A DNA stretch of 34,717 bases from Branchiostoma floridae (GCF_000003815.2 NC_049981.1:2135973-2170689), one strand, 5' to 3'; numbered from the stretch's first letter, positions 1 to 10,006 are shown. Notes: a model not told the origin generated them from the sequence alone. Numbers and translations are program-made.

Positions 1-109
1 TTTCCATTCATTTTCTCCTAATGGGTTCTAATGGAGGAGAATAGAATTAATAGAATAGAATGATGATATTCAGATATGGTGTGGATGGAAACAGGGAAGA
101 GTGTCTCAC
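1..109 (-). other. Start of intron 9 (runs off the window)
   Basis: This is the donor-side intron sequence after exon 9. I see no further exon before the window edge. Confidence 0.7.
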
Positions 110-198
110 CTCATATCCGGTTCCGGTGTCATCATGTAGTCACTCATGACGGAGCCGTTTCTGTCTCTCTGCACGAAGGGGGAGGGTGTCCGCGTCGA
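110..198 (-). CDS. RASEF: RASEF exon 9: serine/proline linker before the GTPase domain
   Basis: The exon has 29 codons plus AG: STRTPSPFVQRDRNGSVMSD then YMMTPEPDM. The other two frames contain stops. The phase 0 entry matches exon 8 and it leaves in phase 2. In RASEF the coil is followed by a low-conservation, Ser/Pro-rich linker (recalled motif SRSSPKF), consistent with T-P-S-P-F here. The acceptor follows a C-rich tract (CTGCCCCAG|T) and the donor is ATGAG|GTGAGA. It contains TP and SP sites of the kind used by proline-directed kinases. The following exons are outside the window. Confidence 0.8.
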
Positions 199-541
199 CT
201 GGGGCAGGGGGGCAAGGGATTATTTTTGGTCAAATTTTACACCGTTTCTCATACATATAACTGTTATTCTACTTTGTTAGTTCTATTTTCTAGAATTTTT
301 TTTGTTCAATGTTATTCTATTGTTTTGTAGGAATGAGTGTCTTTTTTGTTGATTTACAATTGACGTTTGTTTGTTTGTGCCTTTATTTCAACTCGATAAA
401 TTGGACTACGTGCACAACCTAGTCAAGTAAGAGAATCAACCTGTTCTTTTCTAGCCATCTAGAGTTGTTTCAATATTTATTAGAAGACTATGATATCTGT
501 AGATATTTCAGACGAGAAACAAAAGTGTAAGAACCCCTCAC
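199..541 (-). other. Intron 8
   Basis: A 343-base, T-rich (on +) intron between exons 8 and 9. No repeat or gene is recognised. Confidence 0.8.
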
Positions 542-623
542 CTGTCTGCTGCTACTTCTCTTGTTCCTCCCTAGGGATTCCCTCAGACTGTCGTTCGTGT
601 CGTTCAGCTTCTTATTGGTGCTT
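542..623 (-). CDS. RASEF: RASEF exon 8: end of coiled coil
   Basis: With CA from exon 7 this exon reads QSTNKKLNDTNDSLRESLGR then NKRSSSRQ, and leaves in phase 0. The vertebrate counterpart is [20 protein letters not shown] (recalled), sharing N-x-K-L, D-x-N-D and L-R. The acceptor is TGTGCCCACAG|A and the donor AGACAG|GTGAGG. The coiled coil ends here, and a basic, serine-rich linker begins. Confidence 0.9.
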
Positions 624-2220
624 CTGTGGGCACAATAATTAAAAAAAAACGTTGAGTCAACGGATAAACAGTGTTCAACATCATGTCAGTGATTTTCGGT
701 ATTCACTTCATTAATGATAGCACACTTTGTTATTCCAGAACCGTCCATGGTTAAATTTACCTGCATGTAGCTAAAGGAGTTGATAAAGCAATAAATAATG
801 TGCGCGACACAAGAAGAATCCATAGAAAGTTATGCATGCTTCATAACATGTGCTATACCATCTAACACGAAGCAGTCAATACATCCACAACAAACAATCA
901 GAAACTAACATGAAGCTTATATTTTCCACACTTGTCCCCAAATGATGGAATTTTAACAAACTGAACTGTGCATCTGATAGATAAAAGATGCATTGAGATT
1001 AACCAACAAAACAACAAAATTTACCAACAAACAATAATCTAAACAAATGTAGAAATTCTTGAAATAGTTGAACTGTAATTTCCAACACCAAAATGTAAAA
1101 ATTTTCACCCCTCCCACGCTCTGGTCAAGGGTCAGTAAATAATTACCCAATCATTATGGGGCTATTGAGCATGTGCAACAACATGTAAGACATTCAAAGT
1201 TGAAGACAAAGCAAACTTAATTTGCCTTAAGAAAGTCGTTTAGACACAAATGAAGTGATAGAATCTTTTAGATTTCTTTACCACACAGTTTATACCGTCT
1301 GACAAAGGCTGTGATTTACAGCTCAACCAAACGATATCATTGCCACTACAAAACAGTCTTACAACTAACTCCAACAAACAACCAGACTTGGCAAAACCTG
1401 CATAACGTTCTTAGAGACTTGTGAAGACACATTAAAGACTTCCGAAAACCTGCCTGAACTCAAGATCTTGCGAAGAAAGTTCCCACACGAGTCTCAGACC
1501 TGACCCCGCCATGTTGTAGACACACCTGAGAGCTAAACTGCTATCTTTACAAACGGGTGACCTGTGACTCTTTAGGTGTTCCCAAAATAAACACACCCTG
1601 TGAAAGGTATGCCACACAACACGCCTTGATCTCATTGATAAACAAGTATACAATGGGATTTGAATAGCCGAAATTTCATAGTAATACTTTCTTTTTATAA
1701 AAACGCTGCACTTTTAATCTTGACATTATGTACATCCTTACATTACAGCAACACTTAAAAGACCAGAGCTGGCGAAACAAGGGATGGTCCATTAGATTAG
1801 TGTTTAGATAGGGAGTAATTTTCAGTCACTGTCTTTTCTATACGTTATCATTGCTCATAATACAAACTTGCATCCGTAATAGGTACTTTCTATACACTGT
1901 ATATAATGTCCTAGAGTAGCCAAGTGATTCGTGTCCAGTGGGTCATTCTATTTGAGAAAGACCGGAGAAGTGTTACCGCAAATATTTTGGTCCATTTTCT
2001 CTGCGTTAATGCACCGACAATTTCTGTCATACCACAATACAGTATTTTCTCGTTAGAGAACTACCAAAAATTCTAAGAAGACAACCAAATTTGTTCCCCG
2101 TTTATTCAGCTACCACCAAGTCGTGATACCGTTGCTCATAATGTATAGATGCTAATATGATATATACATCATTTCACATATCATAAGATATCTCATTAAA
2201 ATAACAAAAGCAATACTCAC
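624..2220 (-). other. Intron 7
   Basis: A 1.6-kb AT-rich intron. I see no further exon, gene or clear repeat; the short open frames are not coding-like and lack splice context. Confidence 0.7.
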
Positions 2221-2289
2221 TGTAGCATCTCCAGTTGTCTGGACAGACTCTGTTGTTCTGTGACGTAATCCAACAGAGAATTCCTCTCC
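2221..2289 (-). CDS. RASEF: RASEF exon 7: coiled coil (short exon)
   Basis: This 69-base exon enters and leaves in phase 2 and reads RERNSLLDYVTEQQSLSRQL then EML. It aligns without gaps to vertebrate AYTEDRNSLERQIEILQ (recalled), sharing Y, T-E offset by one, S-L-x-R-Q and E-x-L. The acceptor is GTTACCAG|G and the donor CTACA|GTGAGT. It is too short to appear as an open reading frame of its own and was found by searching for the expected coil continuation. Confidence 0.88.
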
Positions 2290-2365
2290 CTGGTAACCAA
2301 CGAAAACAAATTATGGTCAGAACGGTCGGTATTGATTGTTTGCACTCACGTGGCCGTGACATACG

Positions 2366-2430
2366 TACTGTCCACCATATTGGACGGTTAGACCTGATGG
2401 CTGCAAGGTAGATTTGAATTTGTATGCTTC
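2366..2430 (+). repeat. Dispersed repeat fragment (copy also near 16210)
   Basis: The segment starting GTCCACCATATTGGAC and continuing through TAGATTTGAATTTGT resembles 16209-16270 (GTCCGCCATATTGGAC ... TAAATTTGAACCTGT). The class is unknown. Confidence 0.45.
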
Positions 2431-2499
2431 TTTACACATAATGGTGATATCATGCAAAGGCAAAATTGGTTCCGAAGATTTGACGACGTCATATAACGT

Positions 2500-2980
2500 C
2501 GGTTACTTGTTTTTATTAGACAATTTGGTCATTATGAGATAATTGTGGTTCTTAAGTCAGCTATTGCGGTTGTTTGATTAGATATTGGGGTTCGTTATGA
2601 AATAATCACTGGTTGCTATGACATGATTGTGTTTCGTTATGAGGCAATTACTGGTTGTTATGAGATAATATTGGTTCATTATGAGATATTTGTGGGTCTT
2701 AAGTAGGCTATCTGCTTGTTTAATTAGACATTATGGTTCGATATGAAATAATTACTGGTCGTTATTAGATGATTGTGGTTCATCATGACAAAATTACTGG
2801 GTTTTATAAGATAATTTTGGTTTAAAATGAGATAACTGTGGGTCTCAAGTATGCCATTCAGTTGTTTTTTTTAATAAGATATTGTGGGTCGTTATGAGAC
2901 AATTACTGTTCTTTATGAGATAATTTCGGTGCGTTATTGAAAAATCTCGGTTGATTATGAAACAATTGTGGTTCGTTATT
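2500..2980. repeat. Diverged minisatellite in intron 6, about 27-30 bp units in a 147-bp higher-order period
   Basis: Variants of GGTTCGTTATGAGATAATT recur throughout. A longer block, TCTTAAGTCAGCTATTGCGG at about 2550, TCTTAAGTAGGCTATCTGC at about 2697 and TCTCAAGTATGCCATTCAG at about 2843, repeats every ~147 bp. The array runs to within a few bases of the exon 6 donor. Confidence 0.8.
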
Positions 2981-2985
2981 ACCAC

Positions 2986-3101
2986 CTGTCCAAGTCTTCA
3001 CACTTCTCCTCCAGCTCGGCCTGCAGCTGCGTCAGCTCGCTCTTCAGAACCGCCGCCGTCGTGTTCGACTCCGTCAGATTGCTCTTCAACTTCCGGTTTT
3101 C
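2986..3101 (-). CDS. RASEF: RASEF exon 6: coiled coil
   Basis: The exon encodes ENRKLKSNLTESNTTAAVLK followed by SELTQLQAELEEKCEDLD and two bases (38 codons plus AG). It matches recalled RASEF [20 protein letters not shown] and its SEL triplet. The acceptor is TTTTCCAG|GAA. The donor GACAG|GTGGTAA is weaker than the others, and a minisatellite begins only a few bases into the intron. Confidence 0.92.
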
Positions 3102-3214
3102 CTGGAAAACAGAGAGACAATAGATTATGGTTTGGTTTAAAAATCGATAATTGATGTTGATAAATGATTTTACGATCAAGTTCATTTCCAGAAAGATATA
3201 CATGGATGAAATAG

Positions 3215-3241
3215 ATCAATTGATTGATTGATTGATTGATT
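3215..3241. repeat. (TTGA)n microsatellite
   Basis: About six TTGA units in intron 5, roughly 120 bases upstream of exon 6. Confidence 0.85.
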
Positions 3242-3384
3242 CTTTAACTTTCAATTTTCCTGGAAAATAAAAACCTAACATTTTACGACTATTAGGGTGC
3301 AATCAGATGGAAATGGTTACTACAGTGCTAACATTAATCGCTAGAGGGCGCAACTGTACTGTGGGATGCATGCTGTAAACTCAC

Positions 3385-3465
3385 CTGCATGAGGGTTTCA
3401 AGTTTTCTCTTCAAGCTGACGACGGAGTCTTCTTTACTCTTGTCTTTTCTCGCGTTCGCCTCCAT
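3385..3465 (-). CDS. RASEF: RASEF exon 5: coiled coil
   Basis: The exon has 27 codons in phase 0 at both ends: MEANARKDKSKEDSVVSLKR then KLETLMQ. It aligns with the vertebrate stretch around QKEDVAALKKQIYDLSM (recalled), sharing K-E-D-x-V and L-K. The acceptor ATATTGCAG|ATG and donor ATGCAG|GTGAGT are both strong. The leading ATG is internal and should not be taken as a start. Confidence 0.9.
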
Positions 3466-3602
3466 CTGCAATATAGAAGGTGTGTAAATAGAGGAATCAT
3501 AATTCTATAATTATAAGATAGAACAATATTGTTTTATTTCAGTTATATATTAGCATTATGATCGTTTACAATGATGTTGCAATTTGTACCTAGTTTTTAA
3601 TT

Positions 3603-3794
3603 TTATCAACACGTGATCTTGCACATACGTGACGTCAGCGATTGGTCAGGAAGTTCATAACGCCCACCGTCTCTACTCAGTAATGGCTGGAGTGCCCTGA
3701 TGTATATGGCCTCATTTACACCGATGGGCTATAACTTTCTGGCACGTTTGACCAATTGCTGACGTCACGTATTCGCAAAATCATATGTTAATAA
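3603..3794. mobile_element. MITE-like element, 46-bp terminal inverted repeats
   Basis: The ends at 3603-3648 and 3749-3794 are inverted copies, about 39 of 46 identical (TTATCAACACGTGATCTTGC... against TTATTAACATATGATTTTGC...). The interior has no coding capacity. Each terminal repeat carries a perfect TGACGTCA followed by ATTGG (3630-3637 and 3760-3767). A target duplication is not clear, so the superfamily is unassigned. Confidence 0.78.
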
Positions 3795-5177
3795 TCACCT
3801 GTCTGCTTAAGTTCTGAAGTGATTGGTTATTATTCAGTGGTCATTGAAAAATTTGATCCGTGTATACCTTGGTGTTGGAAGAAATTTTGAGCATTGTACT
3901 TAAAGACTTTCCCAAATTTTCAAATTGTTACATTATTCTGCTGCTTTTTTTGTTCTAAATTACCATTTGGATTCTCCTAAAATGCCAAAAGATGTTTTTG
4001 TCCCTTGCTCATCAAATCCGCAAATTTACTACATGTTAGCATAACAAAATCTTCCTAAACAGCCCCAGACTTTCTGTTACAACAAAACAGAAGCCAACAT
4101 CCCTAACAGTGACACCAAACTTCCTGTGCTATTTTGGGTGCCATTTCTTCTCCTTAATTGTCATTGAACACGAGTGACAAAAGATATTTTCGTCCGCCCC
4201 AGATTAAAAATAAAACGCTACACGAAACAGTAGCTTCTCAAACAGCGACAATGTGGCAGACTTCCTGATACTGTCACAATAACGTCTCAATCTGTCACTT
4301 TGTCGCTAAAAACCACTCCAGTACCACAGTGTACACAGTGTACACAGTGCAGGTATTAATGGCTACAATGTAAACCCGTGATAGCTGTTACTGTGTAGTC
4401 CGACCCAGCTGGTGTTGATATGCTTTTGTTCGGGTTCTGGGAAGCAACTCTTTAGCCGCAGCTGGCACAGACTTTACTGTTGCTGTAATCGCGATTTTAT
4501 GGATTTTAATACCAGCCGATTCTCTAGTACACATGTCATAGACGTAGGTGGGGAGGGTGGCTAGTGGGGAGGGGGGTCACGGAAGAATCTCCCCTCCCCC
4601 AAAAGAAATCACGGAGGTACCCGACAAGAATGATCACTGTATTCTCTCTTGAGAGTGCTGTTGTCGACAGACTGCCTTCGTACTTGAACACTCTCTCCAA
4701 AACGCATAAAATGCCATTTTGGGTTCAAGTTCAGGTCTTTCCAACACGTTGTTAGAAACAAATTTGCTACCAATGAGAATCTGTAATAGTTCTAAATCAC
4801 GTTGTGTCCCATGTGGCAAATATTGTAACCATTCAAACTGTTATCAGCAGTGGTGTAAGGTCTTTATTATAACACTCATGACAAGTACGTATATTTAACC
4901 AGGAGTCTCCCGAACGATTTTTGTACAATTTTGCTTGATGAGCAGGTGTAACTCTAACAGTTGTAGATGGGACAAACATAGTAACCATTAACATGTTGAC
5001 AACTGCAGTGATGAGTTCTCATACCTCTCGATAAATGCTTCTCGACAGGCACTTCAGCAAACGGTGCGATAATGGCACCTGGAGATTGCCGCTTGTGGCC
5101 TTAAATTAGTATATGGTTCACTGTTAAGGCCCCCTTCACACGAGAAGCGGAATGAGCCAGAATGCCGTCTGATAATT

Positions 5178-5250
5178 CTTCTTATACGTCGATGTAGGTT
5201 AGACATCCAGGTAATAAGATACGCCAAAAAGTAGTTACTCAAGCAACTGG
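5178..5250 (-). repeat. Dispersed repeat, copy A
   Basis: On the minus strand GCTTGAGTAACTACTTTTTG and GCGTATCTTATTACCTGGAT, ending near ATCGACG, share about 60 bases with copies near 12478 and 27380. The family is unidentified. It lies next to the assembly gap. Confidence 0.7.
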
Positions 5251-5260
5251 ACATGGTTTT

Positions 5261-5360
5261 NNNNNNNNNNNNNNNNNNNNNNNNNNNNNNNNNNNNNNNN
5301 NNNNNNNNNNNNNNNNNNNNNNNNNNNNNNNNNNNNNNNNNNNNNNNNNNNNNNNNNNNN
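5261..5360. other. Assembly gap, 100 Ns
   Basis: Exactly 100 N characters, the usual placeholder for a gap of unknown size, inside intron 4. No RASEF coding sequence appears to be missing, since exons 4 and 5 are contiguous against the vertebrate protein. Confidence 0.99.
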
Positions 5361-5619
5361 CTTCTTATATTCCTGGTTATTCGTTCGAGAAATCACTGTA
5401 TTCATTCCAATTCTTGTGGCCGACCAGAATGTTTTTGTTAGGCTCAAAACATTTCATCCTTTGACGTAAGATACACTAGATATACAATACAAGACTTTAC
5501 AAGATAGCTTTACAAGATTCATTCACGACTGTCCAAACAATATCCCAATCATATGTTGAAAATGACTTTATACCTTTATCAGCTCCTAAGAAACTCCCCA
5601 AAGAAGAAATCTTACCCAC

Positions 5620-5715
5620 CTTCTGAAGTTTCTTGACAGACGCCTGCAGTTCAGCCTTCTCGGTTTCCCATCTTCTTCTCTCCTGCTCAAGTTCAAACTC
5701 AAGTCTCTCCTTTTC
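5620..5715 (-). CDS. RASEF: RASEF exon 4: coiled coil
   Basis: The exon has 32 codons in phase 0 at both ends: EKERLEFELEQERRRWETEK then AELQASVKKLQK. It parallels recalled RASEF [24 protein letters not shown], including the W/Y-E-T-E and L-Q-x-x-x-K-K-L positions. The acceptor is TTTTTTTAAG|GAA and the donor CAGAAG|GTGGGT. It is a highly charged helix, part of the oligomerisation coil. Confidence 0.92.
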
Positions 5716-6029
5716 CTTAAAAAAATGTGAAGAAGAAATCAGCAGAACTCAGAACAGTGAGACCAACGGCTGTAACCAGATCTGTTGGCCATCTTGTATC
5801 GGCTTCAGTCTAACGTGCCTGATCATTGTTTGCTACCATGTATTATAGTGGGTTTACATTGCTACATTTTAGCAGTAACACTTACATCAGTCTATTTATC
5901 CTGTTGTGTACATCTTTCTCCTTTCTTGGTCCATCTATGCTTGCTATAGACGGTTGGGTGCATTGTTACAGTACTACATTGTTACATTGTTACGGTACCA
6001 CACTGTTACATTGTTTACACCTGTCTCAC
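5716..6029 (-). other. Intron 3
   Basis: A 314-base intron with a short T(G/A)TTAC(A/G)-rich patch around 5965-6015. No gene is seen. Confidence 0.75.
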
Positions 6030-6120
6030 CTGTTGTCTGCACTTCTCCTCCGCCCTGCTGATCTGCTGGTCCATCTCCTCCTCCATCTGCTGAAGATGCT
6101 GCTCGTGCGTCTCATTGGCT
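6030..6120 (-). CDS. RASEF: RASEF exon 3: coiled coil
   Basis: With two bases carried from exon 2, this exon gives 31 codons reading RANETHEQHLQQMEEEMDQQ then ISRAEEKCRQQ. It matches the RASEF coil [21 protein letters not shown] (recalled), including the EEEMDQ hallmark. The acceptor is TTGATTTCAG|AG and the donor CAACAG|GTGAGA; the exon leaves in phase 0. Glu, Gln and Lys dominate, with heptad-like spacing and no helix breakers, as expected for a dimerising coil. Confidence 0.92.
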
Positions 6121-6309
6121 CTGAAATCAATGACGTCATGTTACTTACAGACGACTTGATACAGATGACGAAATTGTGAAAATGCTACAAAGTATCCACC
6201 AATGAATGAGCAACATCGAAATCTGACAGTATTCACTCGGATGGTCACTACTTTCATGAAGATCAGGAGAGAGTACGTAAGAGATAAAAGAATGGGATAG
6301 AGTAAGTGA

Positions 6310-6701
6310 GAGGAAGCAAAAGAGAATCACTACCTTTTCGGTGATTCCCCAATCCCTGCAGTCTTTAGTGATGGACAGAAGAAATCAGCGAGGAATAAGA
6401 GGGATAAAGAGTGAATGACAGGTAGGAAAGTGATTGAGTGAGTGAAAGAGATACAGAAAGAGCTGTTACTTATTGAGTAATGTCTTCAGTCTATCTACCT
6501 CTGTTAGTTTCTGCTGTATTCAAGATGGAAAGAGGGAATGATTGAAGGAGAAAGAGAGAGAATGAGAGAGACGCAGAGGTGTTACCTTCTTAGGGACTTC
6601 TCTTGTCTATCTTTGGTGGTTTTATAGTCCTTGATGGTGGACAGAATGAGTGATTGAGTGAAGGATAGAGGGAAGGAATGAGAAAGAAAAAGAGGTGTTA
6701 C
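6310..6701 (-). repeat. Tandem degenerate copies of the exon 2 3' end plus splice donor
   Basis: Three decayed copies follow the true exon 2 donor (6702), with exon/intron boundaries near 6586, 6470 and 6334, spaced 116, 116 and 136 bases. Copy 2 still reads LSTIKDYKTTKDRQEKSLRR before GTAACA, against true exon LSIIKDYRNH...EKSLKR. Copy 4 reads LSITKDCRDWGITEK before GTAGTG. The intron side (GAGTGATTGAGTGAAAGAGA type) is repeated as well. Confidence 0.85.
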
Positions 6702-6848
6702 CTTTTTAGTGACTTCTCTAGTCTGTCTATCTCTGTTTGGTGGTTTCTATAGTCCTTGATGATTGACAGGACGACTGTTTCAAACTGAGGCAGGAGGTGT
6801 GTGGCCGAGCCGTGGAGCTGCTGGTAGAGTTCGCAAACATTCTCCTGG
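6702..6848 (-). CDS. RASEF: RASEF exon 2: linker and start of coiled coil
   Basis: The exon reads (S or C)QENVCELYQQLHGSATHLL..., ending EIDRLEKSLK plus two bases. It corresponds to the RASEF block EQVSTLYQNI...ENLAIAVKR (recalled), the segment joining the EF-hands to the long coiled coil. There are two tandem acceptors: TTTATCCAG|CCAG (start 6848) and CCAG|GAG (start 6844). Only 6848 fits the phase 2 donors of exons 1a and 1b, so I chose it; 6844 would need a phase 0 upstream exon. The donor is AAAAAG|GTAACA, phase 2, and reading into the intron gives an immediate TAA. The 3' end of this exon and its donor are repeated in degenerate form downstream in the intron. Confidence 0.9.
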
Positions 6849-7474
6849 CTGGATAAACAAAAACAAACAAACACGTAAATAAAAAACAACAAAACCTGGC
6901 ATCTAGTAACAGAATGAAAATTTTCTGGGCCCGTAAGTCAAAAGAACAACAACAACAAGAAAGAAGATGATAAAGAAATTAATAGAGGTCAACGCATTTT
7001 TCTGAAGAAGCTACCAAATTATCATTATTAATCATTATTTATAAAGTATTTAGCGATGCGTAATTATTATAACAAACATTAATCAAGGAAAATGGACTGA
7101 GAAAATTTGTAATTAATTCTGCGTGTTACGGATGAGTTCAATGACCTCCTTAAAGCGCCGTGTATGTATGCTTTTCTACACCCTGTTCAAAACACCCTCT
7201 GAGTATGCGGTGGTGTTTGTTTTGCACACATTCCCGCGTGTTTTGTACAAGCTGTCTTATTTATTTTGAAGGATAACCCTCCGAGTCGGACCGTGGGGAG
7301 GGGGGCAGCTGGAGATTTGCAAATAAACAGACGTTACAGTTCATGGAGGGAAGCTAGGTCGTACGGAAGAACGGACACGGTGGATTCTGACTGCAGTCAT
7401 GCTTAATAAGCTGGTTAGATTATTAAACTGCGCATGCACAGCGAAATTCATTGTGGGTACTGTGTACCGGCTAC

Positions 7475-7695
7475 TTTGGGTCCGGCCGGGCCCCGGGTTG
7501 AATTTAAATCGGACTTAAAATGAATCAGGGACCCAGTATAGATAGGTGCCGTGACCGACCAGTGGGGAACACCAAGTGGTACCCCACGGTATACAGCAGT
7601 CCACCGGGACAAATTTGAATCTTCGGAGCCCGGCCGGGGCTACATAAATTCCTAACGGGCATTGGTGGAATTGGGACCTAAGCCTAATACTGCTC
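7475..7695. mobile_element. Palindromic MITE-like element (diverged)
   Basis: CCGGCCGGGCCCCGGGTTGAATTT on the left is an imperfect inverse of AAATTTGAATCTTCGGAGCC plus CGGCCGG on the right. The right end GGGACCTAAGCCTAATA resembles the termini of the elements near 28500-28700. The left limit is uncertain. Confidence 0.5.
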
Positions 7696-8864
7696 TACAG
7701 GTCGTTTCCTGTAGACAGTGGAAGGAGAGTTCGCCATGACCTTATAGCACCCGATACATACAGGATTCATGTTATAGCGGACTTTCTCAGAGCAAGGACT
7801 CAGAACCAGCCATCGGATCTACTAATATTGTTACAGGACAAGTCGGCATCAGAAGAAAGTTTGTAACTAATGAGCTCCCCATTCATTCTCTGCTTTCAAA
7901 GTGTATTTTTGTACAGGCACAAAGAGCACTAAATAACGAGGGCCGATGCCATCTGCTCTGTTTTGGTAACAACCTGGCCCATTCTATCACCACAGAATTG
8001 CATTGCAAGCATCGCGACCAGGTTGGGTCGACATTCACTAGAAGAGTATTTTGATTATCTTTTCATTCAACGCCAGCTTCAATTGTACATTTCTGTCCGC
8101 GTACAAAAACAGTCGATAGTGAAGCCTGATGCCACCTCCTTCATTATGTTACAGTCGGGTCCTGTTTCAACGGCACAGCAAATATCACGATCAATAGTCG
8201 TAACTAGAGTATCTAGAAACCTAATTATTTCTTTGTTATGTTAAGAGCTACGTACGTACCAAATATCATAACAATCCATTCACAGATTCTTTAGTTGTGT
8301 AACTCTACAAAAACACAGACACCGCCGAAAACAAGATCTTCCAAATGAAATAAAGCAGCCACAAAGGTAAAACTACATCTACTTGTTTTTGTTTTTTTGA
8401 TCAGGTCATTAATGTAATTATACTATCCATTATGCTCATCATATTTGTGTGCGAGTAGATAAAATGATGATCATATTTGTTGAAATGGTATTATCTTTAC
8501 TAGGTTCAGACTGGCTACTGGCAGAACAAGGAGAAAAAAAAGAACGCATCAGCAAAAACAATATCTCTTTCCCTACCGGGAAACTATAATGAGGTTTTGA
8601 TTGAAACCTTTACTTTAATATAGGAAAACGGAAGGGATATTGGAAACGAATGAAAACATCCAGCACAGTGCAATTGGAAACAAAAACAAAGTCAACCAAA
8701 GAAAGATATTAAGTGAACGAGGAAGAAAAATACGTAGAAAATACAAAAGATATAATGGGGAAAAATAAACATGGCTAGAGAGAAACACAGAGTGTGTAGC
8801 TGAGTAAGCGGTGTGTTTCCGTCATGCTTGGGCAACAGTGGGGAACGGTGTGAACAGAGTGTGA

Positions 8865-9215
8865 CGAAGTGACCTTTCCAGCATCTAAATGGGACAACAA
8901 CAAGACAAAGACAGGACAAACGTGAGACAAAGACAGGACAGCAATAAGACAGGATCAGGACGAGTCTCATCTATGTGTACAGGCTGTGATGGGGTGACCT
9001 TTTCAGCATTTAGACAAAGACATACAGGGCTAAATATGACAGAGACAGGACAACAAGAAGGCAAAGGTAGGGTAACAATGTACAAGAAAGGACAAGCCCA
9101 TCGTCATCACACAGGCCCTGACGGGGTGACCCTTTCTACCGATCAAATAAGACAGCAACAAGACAAAGACAGGACGCCAACAAGTCAGAAACAAGACAAG
9201 TCCCGCGTGTAAAGT
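8865..9215. repeat. Minisatellite, 125-132 bp period, about 2.7 copies
   Basis: The anchor GTGACCTTTCCAGCAT recurs at about 8869, 8994 and 9126, separated by GACAACAAGACAAAGACAGGA-like sequence. It stays open on the plus strand for 108 codons because it is stop-poor and repetitive; I do not treat it as a gene. Confidence 0.75.
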
Positions 9216-9652
9216 TTTCTACCGTCAAACACAATACTAAAAAAATTGATTGTATTTCATTTATCTGTATTAGAATACTGAACAATTGAATGTTTATGGA
9301 CCTGTCGAAAACAGAGATTAGTCTGACGGAGTTGGATTGAAAAAAAGGCTCACTAGGCAGGAAAAAACGCTTACGGTATGAAAAGACTTTCGTTCAGTTG
9401 AAAAGAGTTCTGCTTTACAGTTTCAACAGACGTAATTTGTTCGGATCAGTAACAACTGCGCTAACCCCGTGGTGACAGACTTGCTGATTGTGTTTAACGT
9501 TAACTGTCTGAGGTTCATTGTTGACGTGCACGACCGTAGAGTCCCTACCGTGTTAAGGGCGTTCCCCGCTTTTTGTGCTGTCAACACTCACATGTTCGGG
9601 CGCGTGTATAGGATTACAAAGGGCCCGCGAAGGAAGATTGAGCCATGGTGAT

Positions 9653-9666
9653 TTGATTGTATGAAT
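9653..9666. repeat. LINE target-site duplication, left
   Basis: TTGATTGTATGAAT, identical to 9993-10006. Confidence 0.9.
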
Positions 9667-9992
9667 TTTTTTTTTTTTTTTTTTTTTTAAAACTTTATTC
9701 AGTATAAAACAAAAAAGTACATACATTAACATGAGATATAACAACACTGGGTGAGAGAGTAGGGTAACAATCGTTGATCTGTGATTGAATTAACAGGTGT
9801 ATCTAAGGGATATCTATCATTGGCATATTGACAATTTTTGCTTTAAAGTACTTCAAGTTTGGTTTCAAATTTTTCAAAAAACAGGTGTAAATTACATATT
9901 TGGCAATAAGGATACAATGTAAAAGCTTGTTGTCTCTATATGTTTCAGATATTCCATATATAATTAGATTCTCATTAATGTTCAAGTCTTGC
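9667..9992 (-). mobile_element. 5'-truncated non-LTR retrotransposon (LINE) 3' end
   Basis: Read on the minus strand, the insert encodes a C-terminal peptide (QDLNINENLIIYGISETYRD... ending MPMIDIP, stop at 9803) of the kind closing LINE reverse-transcriptase ORFs (IAKYVIY, LKNLKP). It continues through a short 3' region with AATAAA (GAATAAAGTTTT) into a poly(A) tract (the T run from 9667). A perfect 14-bp target-site duplication, TTGATTGTATGAAT, flanks it at 9653-9666 and 9993-10006. The 326-bp length shows severe 5' truncation, and the perfect duplication suggests a recent insertion. The LINE clade cannot be named from this tail. Confidence 0.88.
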
Positions 9993-10006
9993 TTGATTGT
10001 ATGAAT
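9993..10006. repeat. LINE target-site duplication, right
   Basis: TTGATTGTATGAAT, identical to 9653-9666. It belongs to an older tandem duplication of about 37 bp (TATGAATGATATTC, again at about 10039). Confidence 0.9.

Larger units (their letters stand above)
3466..5619 (-). other. Intron 4
   Basis: A 2.1-kb intron holding an inverted-repeat element (3603-3794), a dispersed repeat (about 5180-5250) and a 100-N gap. Nothing else is recognised between about 3800 and 5170. Confidence 0.7.

Noticed and set aside
5826-6179. 117-codon plus-strand frame with a leucine/histidine-rich end
   Set aside because: It overlaps exon 3 on the opposite strand and runs across its splice sites; its low-complexity TTAC(A/G) patch keeps it open.
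8889-9212. 108-codon plus-strand frame rich in Q, D, K and R
   Set aside because: It lies wholly within a ~125-bp minisatellite with few stop-like words; no domain, no splice context.
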